Below, in pieces: positions 23,561-31,560 of a stretch of 34,970 nucleotides of DNA. The stretch covers positions 1 to 34,970 of the forward strand of contig JACPTI010000041.1 in the NCBI GenBank assembly GCA_016192845.1, given 5' to 3'. Source of the stretch: Acidobacteriota bacterium. GTDB lineage: Bacteria > Acidobacteriota > Vicinamibacteria > Vicinamibacterales > UBA2999. The position numbers were made by a program, and so were the translations under genes. Each line of letters starts with the position of its first letter. Position 1 is the stretch's first letter. The notes below the pieces were generated by a model. That model ran no database searches. It saw only the letters and a list, made by a program, of their open reading frames with translations, and had not been told where the DNA came from.

Positions 23561-23699
23561 GGCGGCATGAGGTGCGGTGCCTCCGGAAGCAAACCGTAGT
23601 CAGGCGCAAGCCGCGCAGCGAGGCAAGAGCGCTCGTTGAAGCCCGGATGTTGATCGAGCGGAGCCGGTTTGCGGAGGAGGCACCGCGCCTCGTGCCGCC
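23561..23699. repeat. long hairpin repeat, element B second half (opposite orientation)
   Basis: Arms of 24 nt at 23561-23584 and 23676-23699 pair except for two G-T-type positions; inner pair GCAAACCG (23589-23596) / CGGTTTGC (23665-23672). The core AAGCAAACCGTAGTCAGGCG matches 9516-9644 and is the reverse complement of the first-half core. It ends 17 bp before the glycosyltransferase start. Confidence 0.9.
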
Positions 23700-23716
23700 A
23701 CCGGTCCCATAGCCTG

Positions 23717-25087
23717 ATGCGCATCCTGCAGATCACGGCGGGCGCGGCGGGGATGTACTGCGGGAGCTGCACGCGCGACAACGCGCTCGCGCGCGAGCTG
23801 CTCCGGCGGGGGCACGACGTGACGCTCGTGCCGGTCTATACGCCGACGCGCCCCGACGAGCCGAACGTCAGCCGCGACCGCGTGCTCTTCGGCGGCATCA
23901 GCGTCTACCTCCAGCAGCACGTGCCGCTCTTTCGCGCGACGCCGCGCCTGCTCGACCGGCTGTGGGACTCGCCGCGTGTGATCCGCGCGTTTGCGCGGCG
24001 CGCCATCTCTACCGACGCGCGCCTGCTCGGGGACCTGACGATCTCGATGCTCCAGGGGGAGCGCGGCGTGCTGCGCAAGGAGTTCGACAAGCTCGCCGAC
24101 TGGATTCGCGCGGAGCCGCCGCCCGACGTCATCGATCTGCCGAACTCGCTGCTCATCGCGCTGGCAGCGCCGCTCAAGCACGTGTTCGGCCGGCCGGTCT
24201 GCTGCACGATGCAGGGGGAAGAGCTGTTTCTCGACAGCCTGCTTCCACAGTACCGCGAGCGGGCGCTGGCGCTCCTCCGCCGGCAGGTACCGACCGTCGA
24301 CCGGTTCGTCGCCGTCAGCGACTACTGCGCTCGCTTCATGTCGCGCTATCTCGAGATTCCGCCTTCGCAGATCTCGGTGGTGCCGCTCGGGATCAATCTC
24401 GAGGGCTACCGGCGCCCGGATCCCGGATCCCGGATCCCGGATCCCGGATTCACCATCGGGTATTTCGCGCGCGTGGCGTCCGAAAAGGGGCTGCGCGTGC
24501 TGGCCGAGGCGTACATCCGGCTGCGCCGCCGTACGAGCGCGAGACCGATGCGGCTGGAGGCGGCCGGCTACCTGGCGCGCGCCAGCCAGCCGTACCTCGA
24601 CGAGGTACGGCGCGCGCTGGAGGCGGCCGGCCTGGGCCACGAGTTCGTCTACCGCGGCGAAGTCGATCGCGACGGAAAGCTCGCGTTCCTGCGCAGCATC
24701 GACGTCCTGTCGGTGCCGGCCACCTATGATGAACCGAAGGGGATGTTCGTCCTGGAGGCGATGGCGAGCGGCGTGCCGGTGGTGCAGCCGAGGCGTGGCA
24801 GCTTCATCGAGATGATCGAGCGCACGGGGGGCGGGCTGCTCGTCGACGCCGATGATCCCGATGCGCTGGCGGAGGGGCTGCACAAGGTGGCCACCACCCC
24901 GGCCCTCCGCGCCTCCTTGGCGGACTGCGGGTTCGCCGGCGTGCGCGCGCGCTACACGATCGCGCACTCCGCCGACCGCCTCCTCGAGGTGTATGGCGAA
25001 ATGGCAGATGGCAAGGAGGCGAGGGGGCAAGGGGGCGAGGGGGTAAGAGAGCAGGCGCATCATGTTGCAGGTCTCCCAGGTCAGTAA
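23717..25087 (+). CDS. GT4-type glycosyltransferase
   Basis: 456 residues, two Rossmann-like domains (GT-B fold). The N-terminal domain starts 'MRILQITAGAAGMYCGSCTR' with the glycine loop; the C-terminal domain has the nucleotide-sugar motif 'EPKGMFVLEAMASGVPVVQP' (EX7E). The cysteine-containing 'GMYCGSC' near the acceptor site seems typical of this Acidobacteriota/Planctomycetota subfamily. ATG 23717 follows the hairpin repeat directly. The linker between the domains contains four GGATCCC units read as 'PDPGSRIPDPG', and the C-terminal tail ('GKEARGQGGEG') is another repeat array, so repeats have spread into the gene. It overlaps the ABC ATPase gene by 26 bp. Confidence 0.85.
   Translation: MRILQITAGAAGMYCGSCTRDNALARELLRRGHDVTLVPVYTPTRPDEPNVSRDRVLFGGISVYLQQHVPLFRATPRLLDRLWDSPRVIRAFARRAISTDARLLGDLTISMLQGERGVLRKEFDKLADWIRAEPPPDVIDLPNSLLIALAAPLKHVFGRPVCCTMQGEELFLDSLLPQYRERALALLRRQVPTVDRFVAVSDYCARFMSRYLEIPPSQISVVPLGINLEGYRRPDPGSRIPDPGFTIGYFARVASEKGLRVLAEAYIRLRRRTSARPMRLEAAGYLARASQPYLDEVRRALEAAGLGHEFVYRGEVDRDGKLAFLRSIDVLSVPATYDEPKGMFVLEAMASGVPVVQPRRGSFIEMIERTGGGLLVDADDPDALAEGLHKVATTPALRASLADCGFAGVRARYTIAHSADRLLEVYGEMADGKEARGQGGEGVREQAHHVAGLPGQ
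24418..24445 (+). repeat. 7-nt tandem array inside a coding sequence
   Basis: Four exact GGATCCC units plus GGAT, within the interdomain linker of the glycosyltransferase gene. A 7-nt unit repeats every 7 codons at the protein level, giving PDPGSRIPDPG. Confidence 0.9.
25010..25049 (+). repeat. 8-nt tandem array at a gene overlap
   Basis: Five units GGCAAGGA, GGCGAGGG, GGCAAGGG, GGCGAGGG, GGTAAGAG, ending 12 bp before the ABC ATPase start. The array encodes the tail of the glycosyltransferase and supplies purine-rich sequence that could act as the ATPase ribosome binding site. Confidence 0.8.
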
Positions 25088-25733
25088 GCAGTTCCCCACG
25101 CCGCGCGGCCCGCTCGAGGTGCTGTCGGACGTCACGTTCGCGCTGGCGCCCGGCGAGGCGGCGGCGATCACCGGACCGTCCGGGAGCGGGAAAACGTCGC
25201 TCCTGTGCATCCTCGGCGCGCTCGATCGGCCGTCCTCGGGCACGGTGACGCTCGACGGCCGCAACCCGTTCGCCCTCGACCCGGACCAGGTGGCCGACTT
25301 CCGGAACGCCGAGATCGGCTTCGTGTTTCAGGACCACTGCCTGCTGCCGCAGTGCTCGGTGCTCGAAAACGTGCTGGTGCCGACGCTGGTGGCGCGCGGC
25401 GCGCCGGACGAGGACACGCGGCGCGCGCGGGCGCTGATCGAGCAGGTGGGGCTGGCGGACCGCATCGATCACCGCCCGGCCGCGCTCTCGGGCGGCGAGA
25501 AGCAGCGCGTCGCGATTGCCCGCGCGCTCGTTTGCCAGCCGCGCCTCGTCCTCTGCGACGAGCCGACCGGCAACCTCGATCAGGCGACCGCTGCCTCTGT
25601 GGCGGCGCTGCTGCTCGATCTCCACCGCCGCCAGCAGAACATCCTGATCGTCGTCACGCACAGCGAGCGCCTCGCCGCGCAGTTTCCAATCCGGTTCGAG
25701 ATCGTCGACAAGCGGCTGAGAAAAATGCAATAA
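25062..25733 (+). CDS. ABC transporter ATP-binding protein, LolD/MacB type
   Basis: 223 residues with all ATPase motifs: Walker A 'GPSGSGKTS' (about residues 39-47), Q-loop '[11 protein letters not shown]', signature '[15 protein letters not shown]', Walker B 'LVLCDEP' with D-loop 'TGNLD', and switch His 'VVTHSERLA'. Size and motif wording match the LolD/MacB group that works with FtsX-like permeases in lipoprotein export or efflux. No permease gene is adjacent in this window, which is unusual; it may pair with one elsewhere. The gene overlaps the glycosyltransferase by 26 bp and is followed after 7 bp by a DinB gene. Confidence 0.88.
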   Translation: MLQVSQVSKQFPTPRGPLEVLSDVTFALAPGEAAAITGPSGSGKTSLLCILGALDRPSSGTVTLDGRNPFALDPDQVADFRNAEIGFVFQDHCLLPQCSVLENVLVPTLVARGAPDEDTRRARALIEQVGLADRIDHRPAALSGGEKQRVAIARALVCQPRLVLCDEPTGNLDQATAASVAALLLDLHRRQQNILIVVTHSERLAAQFPIRFEIVDKRLRKMQ

Positions 25734-25740
25734 CAGGCGC

Positions 25741-26271
25741 ATGTCGAGTGTCGTCGACTCCATCCGTGCCGAGTTCGACCGCTATAAGACGCTGGCCGAG
25801 CGGTCGTTCGAGCAGCTCCGGGACGAGGAGCTGTCGCAGACCGGCCCGGGCGGCGGCAACTCGATCGCGATCATTTGCTGGCACGTGGCGGGCAACTTGC
25901 GGTCGCGCTTCACCGACTTCCAGACGGCCGATGGCGAGAAGCCGTGGCGGAAGCGCGACGAAGAGTTCGAGCCGCGGGCGGTCACGCGCACGGAACTGCT
26001 CGCCAAGTGGGAGGGCGGCTGGAGGGCGCTGCGCGAGGCACTAAGCAGTCTCACGGACGCGGACCTCGGCCGCACCGTGACGATCCGGTCGCAGCCGCAC
26101 ACCGTCCACGAGGCGCTGCACCGAGCGCTGGCGCACATCAGCTACCACGTCGGCCAGATCGTCTACCTGGCCAAGAGCTTCCGCGGGCCCGAGTGGAAGA
26201 CGCTCAGCATCCCGCTGGGCGCCTCGGAAGCGGTGAACGAGCGGATGCGCGCCCAGACAAAGCGCCCGTGA
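25741..26271 (+). CDS. DinB/DUF1572 family protein
   Basis: 176 residues, predicted four-helix bundle. Likely metal ligands are His in 'IICWHVAGNLRSR' and the two His of 'ALAHISYHVGQIVYLAK', the arrangement of DinB-like metal-dependent enzymes related to mycothiol/bacillithiol transferases. DUF1572 members have no settled function. It lies 7 bp after the ABC ATPase, and its TGA overlaps the GTG of a broken nitronate monooxygenase gene, showing that a longer operon once continued. Confidence 0.8.
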   Translation: MSSVVDSIRAEFDRYKTLAERSFEQLRDEELSQTGPGGGNSIAIICWHVAGNLRSRFTDFQTADGEKPWRKRDEEFEPRAVTRTELLAKWEGGWRALREALSSLTDADLGRTVTIRSQPHTVHEALHRALAHISYHVGQIVYLAKSFRGPEWKTLSIPLGASEAVNERMRAQTKRP

Positions 26272-26455
26272 GCACCCGCCTGACGGATCTCCTCGGCCTC
26301 GAGCTGCCGCGGCGGTGGCGCCGCTGCGCGCGGCCGCCGAGCAGCGGGGGCGCGGCGATTTCTCCTCGCTGTGGTGCGGGCAGAACGCCAGCGGCTGCCG
26401 GGAGGTGCCGGCCGGCGAGCTTACGCGGCAGTTGGCCGCGACGGCCCGGGGTCCC
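26268..26455 (+). pseudogene. nitronate monooxygenase remnant, large internal deletion
   Basis: The start GTG overlaps the DinB stop as GTGA. It reads 'VSTRLTDLLGLELP', the usual N terminus of nitronate monooxygenases (2-nitropropane dioxygenase family). Immediately after, in another frame, comes 'APLRAAAEQRGRGDFSSLWC' and 'GQNASGCREVPAGELTRQLA', the usual C-terminal end of the same family. About 250-280 codons, including the whole FMN barrel, are missing and the two ends are out of frame. The gene is therefore dead. Confidence 0.75.
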
Positions 26456-26882
26456 CACCGCGCACGCCTGCGCGGTGGGGTGGGAGGACGCGCCGCACTT
26501 CGGTGATGAGCGCGTCGGGCGGGCAGGGCTTCGGCACGAACCAGTCGCAGCCGGCGGTGGTGGCGCGCTGCAGTTCGCCGGATCCGTCGTGCGCGGTGAG
26601 CGCGACGATTGGGATGTGCGCCGTCCGCGCGTCGGCCTTCAGCCGGCGGGTCGCTTCCCACCCGTCCACGATCGGCAGACTGAGATCCATTAGGACGACG
26701 TCGGGCTGCCGCGACCAGGTGGCGTCGATCGCCTCGGCGCCGTTGGCGGCCTCGATGACGTCGAAGCCCGACATCGTGAGGTGCTCGACATAGAGAAGAC
26801 GCAGGTCCTGCTGATCCTCGACGATGAGCACCAGCGGCCGGTGGCGTTCGGTCTCGTGACGCACCTCTGCTGGAGCGTTCAT
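26421..26882 (-). CDS. single-domain response regulator
   Basis: 153 residues. The receiver has 'LVLIVEDQQDL', phosphoacceptor Asp in 'VVLMDLSLPIVDGWE', Thr in 'PIVALTAHD' and Lys in 'WFVPKPCPPDAL', as in CheY/DivK-like receivers. No output domain; the last 25 residues come from the hairpin and downstream sequence and look unconserved. ATG 26882 starts 16 residues before the receiver; the upstream ATG 26927 would overlap the divergent gene. No kinase is nearby. Confidence 0.8.
   Translation of the reverse strand: MNAPAEVRHETERHRPLVLIVEDQQDLRLLYVEHLTMSGFDVIEAANGAEAIDATWSRQPDVVLMDLSLPIVDGWEATRRLKADARTAHIPIVALTAHDGSGELQRATTAGCDWFVPKPCPPDALITEVRRVLPPHRAGVRGGDPGPSRPTAA
26453..26480. terminator. 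strong GC-rich hairpin between convergent genes
   Basis: CCCCACCGCGCA, loop CGCC, TGCGCGGTGGGG: a perfect 12-bp stem with a 4-nt loop. It sits where the nitronate monooxygenase remnant and the convergent response regulator meet. No T-run follows on either side, so termination is a guess from position and stability. The response regulator frame reads through it ('PPHRAGVRGGDP'). Confidence 0.6.
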
Positions 26883-26906
26883 CGATCGAATTATCCCATC
26901 GACAAC

Positions 26907-26915
26907 TGATATATT
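26907..26915 (+). promoter_or_regulatory. extended -10 promoter of the fused membrane protein gene
   Basis: TGATATATT at 26907-26915 is an extended -10 (TGn plus TATATT). Transcription would begin about 26922, leaving only a few bases before ATG 26926. No good -35 was found. Confidence 0.4.
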
Positions 26916-26925
26916 TCGCGCAGAC

Positions 26926-29385
26926 ATGAGCTGGCTTCCCGCACTCCTGTTGCTCTTCATCGGCTCCGGCTGCGCCGCGCTGATCTACGAAGTCGTCTGG
27001 CTGCAGCTGCTGCAGCTCTCCGTCGGCTCGTCCGCCGTGTCGCTCGGCATCCTGCTCGGCACGTTCATGGGTGGCATGTGTCTCGGCAGCCTGCTGCTGC
27101 CGCGCGTGATCGGCACGCGTCGCCATCCGCTCCGCGTGTACGCGGCGCTCGAGCTCGGCATCGGCGCGTTCGGGCTCATCGCGCTCTTCATCGTGCCGCT
27201 CGTCGGCGGCGTGTACACGACGATTGCGGGCACCGGGCAGGCGAGCCTCTTCCTGCGCGCGATCGTCGCGGGCGTCTGCCTCCTGCCGCCGACGATGCTC
27301 ATGGGCGCGACGCTCCCGGCCATCGCACGCTGGGTGGAAACAACGCCGACGGGCGTGTCGTGGCTCGGCTACTTCTACGGCGGCAATCTCGCCGGGGCCG
27401 TGCTCGGGAGCGTCCTCGCCGGCTTCTACCTGTTGCGCGTGTACGACATGCCGACGGCGACCTACGTCGCCGTGGCGACGAACGTCGCAGTGGCGCTCGC
27501 GGCGCTCGCCATCGCGCGGTTCGCGCCGTACGTGCCGGCTGCGCCGGCTGCGGCGCAGGTCGTCGAGAAGGGCGCCGAAGCCCGGCTGGCCTACGTCGCC
27601 ATCGCGCTGTCGGGGTTGACAGCGCTCGGCGCCGAGGTGGTCTGGACGCGCGTGCTGTCGCTCCTGTTCGGTGCGACGACCTACACCTTCTCGCTCATTC
27701 TCGCCGTCTTCCTGGTGGGGCTCGGCCTCGGCAGCGGTGTCGGCGCGGAGCTGGCGCGGCGGCTGCCGGCGCCGCGCGTCGCGCTCGCCTGGTGCCAACT
27801 GCTGCTCGCGGTGACGATGGCGTGGGCGGCGTACGCGAGCGGCGCGTCGCTGCCGTACTGGCCGATCAATCCGTCGATTTCGACCGACCCGACCTACACC
27901 TTCCAGCTCGACCTGATGCGCGCCGTCTGGGTGATGCTGCCGTCGACGGTCCTGTGGGGCGCGAGCTTTCCGCTGGCGCTCGGCGCGGTGGCAATGCGCG
28001 GCCGCGATCCGGGCCGGCTGGTCGGCGGCGTCTATGCCGCCAACACCGTCGGCGCCATCGTCGGTGCGCTCGCGACCGGCCTGGTGCTCCTGGGCACGGT
28101 CGGCAGCCAGACGACCGAGCAGGTGCTCATCGGCATTGCGACCGTGGCCGGCCTCATGCTCCTCGTGGTTGAACCGTCGCACCGTCGCGCCATCGCACCC
28201 TCGCACTCGCCTTCGCCGGGCGCGCTGCGCGGGCGCAGCGCCTCGCTGCTCGTCGTTGCGTCCAGCCTGGGCGCCGTCCTGCTGGCGCAGGCGGTGCCGC
28301 CGCTGCCCGGGCTGCTCGTCGCGTACGGCCGCTTTGCCGCCACGTGGGTCGGCGTCAACGAGATCGTGTACGTGGGCGAAGGGATCACGGCGGCCGTGGC
28401 CGTGTCGCGCACGCCGGAGGGCGTGCTGAACTACCACAACGCGGGAAAGATCCAGGCGTCCAGCGAGCCGCAGGACATGCGGCTGCAGCGGATGCTTGGA
28501 CACATCACGACGCTCGTGCCGAAAAGTCCGGCACGGGTGCTCGTGATCGGCTGCGGCGCCGGCGTCACCGCGGGCGCGGTCTCGATCGATCCGCGCGTGC
28601 GCGAGGAGACGATCGCCGAGATCGAGCCGCTCGTTCCGGAGGTCGTCTCGCGCTACTTCTCCGAGCACAACTTCGACGTCGTCCGGAACCAGAAGGTACG
28701 CCTCGTCCTGGACGACGCGCGGCACTACCTGCTGACGACGGAGGAGCGGTTCGATGCGATCACCTCGGATCCGCTCGACCCGTGGGTGAAAGGGGCGGCG
28801 ACGCTCTACACCCGCGAGTTCTTCGAGGTCGTCAAGGCGCACCTGAATCCGGGCGGCGTGGTCACGCTGTTCGTGCAGCTGTACGAGAGCAACGACGAGG
28901 CGGTGAAGAGCGAGATTGCCACCTTCTTCGAGTCGTTCCCGAACGGCGCCGTCTTCGCCAACACGGTGAACAACCAGGGGTACGACCTCGTGCTCTTCGG
29001 GCAGCTCGGCGACGACCCGATCGACGTCGACGCGGTCGAGGCGCGCCTCGCGTCTCCGGAAGGGGAGCCGATTCGGCGGTCGCTCGCCCAGATCGGGATC
29101 GATTCGGCCGTGGAGCTGTTCGGCACCTACGCCGGCAGCCGGCTCGACATGGCGAACTGGCTGCGCGGTGCGGCCATCAACACCGACCGCAACCTGCGGC
29201 TGCAGTATCTGGCGGGGCTCGGGCTGAACCTCTATCAGAGCAACGCGATCTACCAGCGGATGATTGCGGACGCGCGGTATCCGGACCACCTGTTCACCGG
29301 CTCGCCCGAGACGCTCGACGAGCTGCGCACGGCGATCGAGCGCTCGCTCAGCGCCTCGCGGCCGGGGTCTTCAGGAAGTCAGTAG
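26926..29385 (+). CDS. fused membrane/spermidine synthase-like protein
   Basis: 819 residues. The N-terminal half (to about residue 470) has some twelve or more membrane helices, beginning 'LLLLFIGSGCAALIYEVVWL', which is the hallmark of 'fused MFS/spermidine synthase' proteins. The C-terminal half is a Rossmann methyltransferase-like spermidine synthase domain: 'ARVLVIGCGAGVTAGAVSID', 'VRLVLDDARHYLLTTEERFD', 'AITSDPLDPWVKGAATLYT' (DPLDPW is the expected catalytic stretch) and 'FFEVVKAHLNPGGVVTLFVQ'. The reaction of these fusions is not established; aminopropyl transfer at the membrane is assumed from the fold. A repeat array encodes the linker 'SHRRAIAPSHSPSPG' near residue 420. Confidence 0.85.
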   Translation: MSWLPALLLLFIGSGCAALIYEVVWLQLLQLSVGSSAVSLGILLGTFMGGMCLGSLLLPRVIGTRRHPLRVYAALELGIGAFGLIALFIVPLVGGVYTTIAGTGQASLFLRAIVAGVCLLPPTMLMGATLPAIARWVETTPTGVSWLGYFYGGNLAGAVLGSVLAGFYLLRVYDMPTATYVAVATNVAVALAALAIARFAPYVPAAPAAAQVVEKGAEARLAYVAIALSGLTALGAEVVWTRVLSLLFGATTYTFSLILAVFLVGLGLGSGVGAELARRLPAPRVALAWCQLLLAVTMAWAAYASGASLPYWPINPSISTDPTYTFQLDLMRAVWVMLPSTVLWGASFPLALGAVAMRGRDPGRLVGGVYAANTVGAIVGALATGLVLLGTVGSQTTEQVLIGIATVAGLMLLVVEPSHRRAIAPSHSPSPGALRGRSASLLVVASSLGAVLLAQAVPPLPGLLVAYGRFAATWVGVNEIVYVGEGITAAVAVSRTPEGVLNYHNAGKIQASSEPQDMRLQRMLGHITTLVPKSPARVLVIGCGAGVTAGAVSIDPRVREETIAEIEPLVPEVVSRYFSEHNFDVVRNQKVRLVLDDARHYLLTTEERFDAITSDPLDPWVKGAATLYTREFFEVVKAHLNPGGVVTLFVQLYESNDEAVKSEIATFFESFPNGAVFANTVNNQGYDLVLFGQLGDDPIDVDAVEARLASPEGEPIRRSLAQIGIDSAVELFGTYAGSRLDMANWLRGAAINTDRNLRLQYLAGLGLNLYQSNAIYQRMIADARYPDHLFTGSPETLDELRTAIERSLSASRPGSSGSQ
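28176..28207 (+). repeat. 8-nt tandem array inside a coding sequence
   Basis: GTCGCACC, GTCGCGCC, ATCGCACC, CTCGCACT in tandem. This is the reverse complement family of the GTGCGAYG array at 32047-32190. It encodes the linker 'SHRRAIAPSHSP' in the fused membrane protein. Confidence 0.8.
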
Positions 29386-29395
29386 ACGTACGTAG

Positions 29396-29421
29396 GCCGG
29401 GTTCCGCGGCGGGGACCCGGC
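29396..29421. repeat. palindromic repeat (CCGGGTYC type)
   Basis: GCCGGGTTCC (29396-29405) and GGGACCCGGC (29412-29421), pairing with one G-T-type mismatch, followed by a further CGGACCCGG at about 29434-29442. The leading ACGTAGGCCGGGT is shared with the repeat at 15502, so the two belong to one family. It lies just past the end of the fused membrane protein gene. Confidence 0.7.
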
Positions 29422-29516
29422 GAAGCCAGCCCGGCGGACCCGGGGTGGCGCGACCTTGTCAGGTCCGCGCGGGCGAGCCTGAAAGGCTCGCTCCACAGCT
29501 GATGGGCAACGTCACA

Positions 29517-29592
29517 CACCGTCCCGGGCACGATCACGCCCCCCTTCGGCACGACGATGATCCCGCCGCGGATGTAGTAGCCGTGTTCGCGC
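29517..29592 (-). pseudogene. possible glgC 3'-end fragment
   Basis: Reads 'AREHGYYIRGGIIVVPKGGV' then 'IVPGTVC' with no start. This resembles the C-terminal tail of glucose-1-phosphate adenylyltransferase (GlgC), which typically ends in a 'YIRxGIVVVPKGxxIxxGTVI'-like stretch. Only some 25 codons are present, directly after the stop of the membrane-protein gene. The match is short, so the identification is tentative. Confidence 0.4.
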
Positions 29593-29595
29593 GCG

Positions 29596-31560
29596 TCAGC
29601 GCGCGGGGCGGTACAGCTCGAACTCGCCAGACGCGTCGATGAGCTGCAGGTCGAGCGCACGGATCGCGAAGTCGCGCAGCGCCTCCGGCGTCCGGGCCCG
29701 GTCGATGACGACGAAGCCGAGCTGCGCGCGCCGGACCCAGGCGGCGCCGCCCTCGATGAGCGTCCGTTGGCGCGACGGGTCGAGCGGCCGATCCTCGCTG
29801 AGCCAGATGAGGGCGTCGACCATCGAGTCGCTCCGCATGTCGGCGAGCCGCCGGCGCGACACGCGCGAGAGATACCCGCCAATGAGCCGCTTGCCGTGCG
29901 CGGTCTGGAAGAACTGCGACCGCGCGGTGAAGTTGCCGATGCTCGACGTGCCGTCGCGCACGCCGACCGGCAGCTCGAGGAGCCGCACCTCGGCCGGCGC
30001 GGCGGCGACGCGGGCGTAGATCGGCGGGACCGCCGCCGAGTAGAGCGGGCGCGGCGCCGGCCACAGCTCGAACACGACCAGCGCCGCCGCGACGAGGAGC
30101 ACGGCGCGGCGCCGCTCCGGCCGGCGCCCGCCGAGCCAGGCGAGCGCCGCGGCAAACAGCACCGCGAGCGCCAGTATGGCGACGATGCTGAAGCGCGCCG
30201 GCGTGCGCGCGAGGCCGACGATCGGGAGGTATCGCAGAAAGGCCCACGGGCCCGGCACGTAGGTGTTCAGCCCCGCGACGTGCACGAAGGGGCCGAGCGC
30301 GAGCGCGCCGAAGAAGATCGCCAGCCCGGCCCAGAACCGCGGAACGCGGAAGCCCGCGCGCCACGCGAGCAGGATGGCGCCGAGCGCGACGAAGGTGAGC
30401 GAGGCGACGTTCTCGAAGTACGCGTCGGGGCGCGGCGTCAGCCAGGCGCGCACGGCGTCGGGCGTGAGCGGGTGATTGGGGTTCGGCAGCACGAACGCAG
30501 TCAGATCGACGCCCCTGGGGCTGCTGCGCCAGAAGATCGGGTCCTGGTCCCACCGGTTGTCCGCGATCCGCACGCCGACGGCGTACAGCACCGGTGAGAG
30601 CAGCGCGGCGGTGACCGTCACCGCGACGGCGCCCAGCCGGATCAGCCGAGCGAGCGCCGCACGGTCGGCCGGCACCAGGTCGGGACGGTAGGCGAGCGCA
30701 AGGCGCGCAGCCGCCAGCAGCGTGAGCAGCAGCACCGGCGTATACAGGCTGCGCATGCTGACGACCGTGCCGAGCGCGGCGAACTGCCAGCCGCCGGTGA
30801 CCGTCATCGAGAGCACGAGGCCGGCGGCGCACGCCAGGAGCACGTCGAGGGCCCAGCGGGCGGCGCGGAGCGGCGATTCCGCCCGGCGGCGGATCGTCAG
30901 CACGCGCGTCGCCAGGAACATCCCGGCGAGCACGAGGCAGTACACGGCGTAATACACGTCGGTGCTGGCCGCCCACCCCAGCGCCACGCCGAGCGCCACG
31001 GCGTCGCGTACTCGCTGGCGCTCCGACGCGCGGAGGAGCAGCAGCAGGAACGCGGCGAGCGGCGCGGCCGCCACGAGGCTGAAGTGGCCGCTGCCGCGGG
31101 TTACCAGGATGGGGCTCCAGGCAAAGAGCAGCCCAGCCAGCCACGACTCGATGACGGGGGCAGACCCCGGATCCGACCCGGGGTCTGCCCCCACAACGCG
31201 CCGCGCCAGGAGGAACGTCGTGTAGGCGGTGAGGACGGTCATCAGCAGGTAGACGATGTTGAAGGCGGGCACGACCCCGAGCGCGCGGATGAGCGGGAGC
31301 GCGAGCAGATCCTGAAACACGGTGTAGTTGTGCAGGCTCAGGTTGGCGCGCTCGGTCAACGAGAAGATCGCGTCGGTGAAGAACGGCAGCCGTCCGCGGT
31401 CGACGAGCTCGCGTTGGAACACCCACTGGTTCCAGACGTACACGCCGGTGTCGCCGGCAGGGGAGCCGGTGAAATGGGTGCCGATGTGGGCTGCAAGCGG
31501 CCAGCTGAACACCACGGCGGCGGCGGCGTAGCCGGCCAATGCGTAGACGTGTGATCTCAA
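29596..31560 (-). CDS. large polytopic membrane protein, possible GT-C glycosyltransferase
   Basis: 654 residues with about 11-12 predicted helices in the first 500 and a soluble C-terminal domain ('VRLLELPVGVRDGTSSIGNF' to 'EFELYRPAR'). The first periplasmic loop holds an acidic 'GSPAGDTGVYVWNQW', the position where GT-C enzymes keep a catalytic Asp, so a lipid-linked sugar transferase is possible; no named family is recognised. The start is TTG 31560, overlapping the arsC stop as TTGA. Residues around 125-136 ('VGADPGSDPGSAP') are encoded by a perfect palindrome inserted in frame. The C-terminal part resembles the soluble domain of YfhO-like proteins only loosely. Confidence 0.65.
   Translation of the reverse strand: MRSHVYALAGYAAAAVVFSWPLAAHIGTHFTGSPAGDTGVYVWNQWVFQRELVDRGRLPFFTDAIFSLTERANLSLHNYTVFQDLLALPLIRALGVVPAFNIVYLLMTVLTAYTTFLLARRVVGADPGSDPGSAPVIESWLAGLLFAWSPILVTRGSGHFSLVAAAPLAAFLLLLLRASERQRVRDAVALGVALGWAASTDVYYAVYCLVLAGMFLATRVLTIRRRAESPLRAARWALDVLLACAAGLVLSMTVTGGWQFAALGTVVSMRSLYTPVLLLTLLAAARLALAYRPDLVPADRAALARLIRLGAVAVTVTAALLSPVLYAVGVRIADNRWDQDPIFWRSSPRGVDLTAFVLPNPNHPLTPDAVRAWLTPRPDAYFENVASLTFVALGAILLAWRAGFRVPRFWAGLAIFFGALALGPFVHVAGLNTYVPGPWAFLRYLPIVGLARTPARFSIVAILALAVLFAAALAWLGGRRPERRRAVLLVAAALVVFELWPAPRPLYSAAVPPIYARVAAAPAEVRLLELPVGVRDGTSSIGNFTARSQFFQTAHGKRLIGGYLSRVSRRRLADMRSDSMVDALIWLSEDRPLDPSRQRTLIEGGAAWVRRAQLGFVVIDRARTPEALRDFAIRALDLQLIDASGEFELYRPAR
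31156..31192. repeat. palindrome inserted in frame in a coding sequence
   Basis: Perfect 15-nt arms GGGGGCAGACCCCGG (31156-31170) and CCGGGGTCTGCCCCC (31178-31192) with a 7-nt loop. It is read in frame as 'GADPGSDPGSAP' between two membrane helices and is much more regular than the flanking sequence. Confidence 0.85.

Noticed and set aside
25062..26271. Complete ABC export operon
   Set aside because: Only the ATPase is present; neither the upstream glycosyltransferase nor the downstream DinB gene encodes a permease.
26041..29289. 1082-codon open frame on the - strand
   Set aside because: Antisense shadow of the DinB, response regulator and fused membrane protein genes; its composition is Arg/Glu/His-rich with no domain, as expected for the opposite strand of GC-rich coding DNA.
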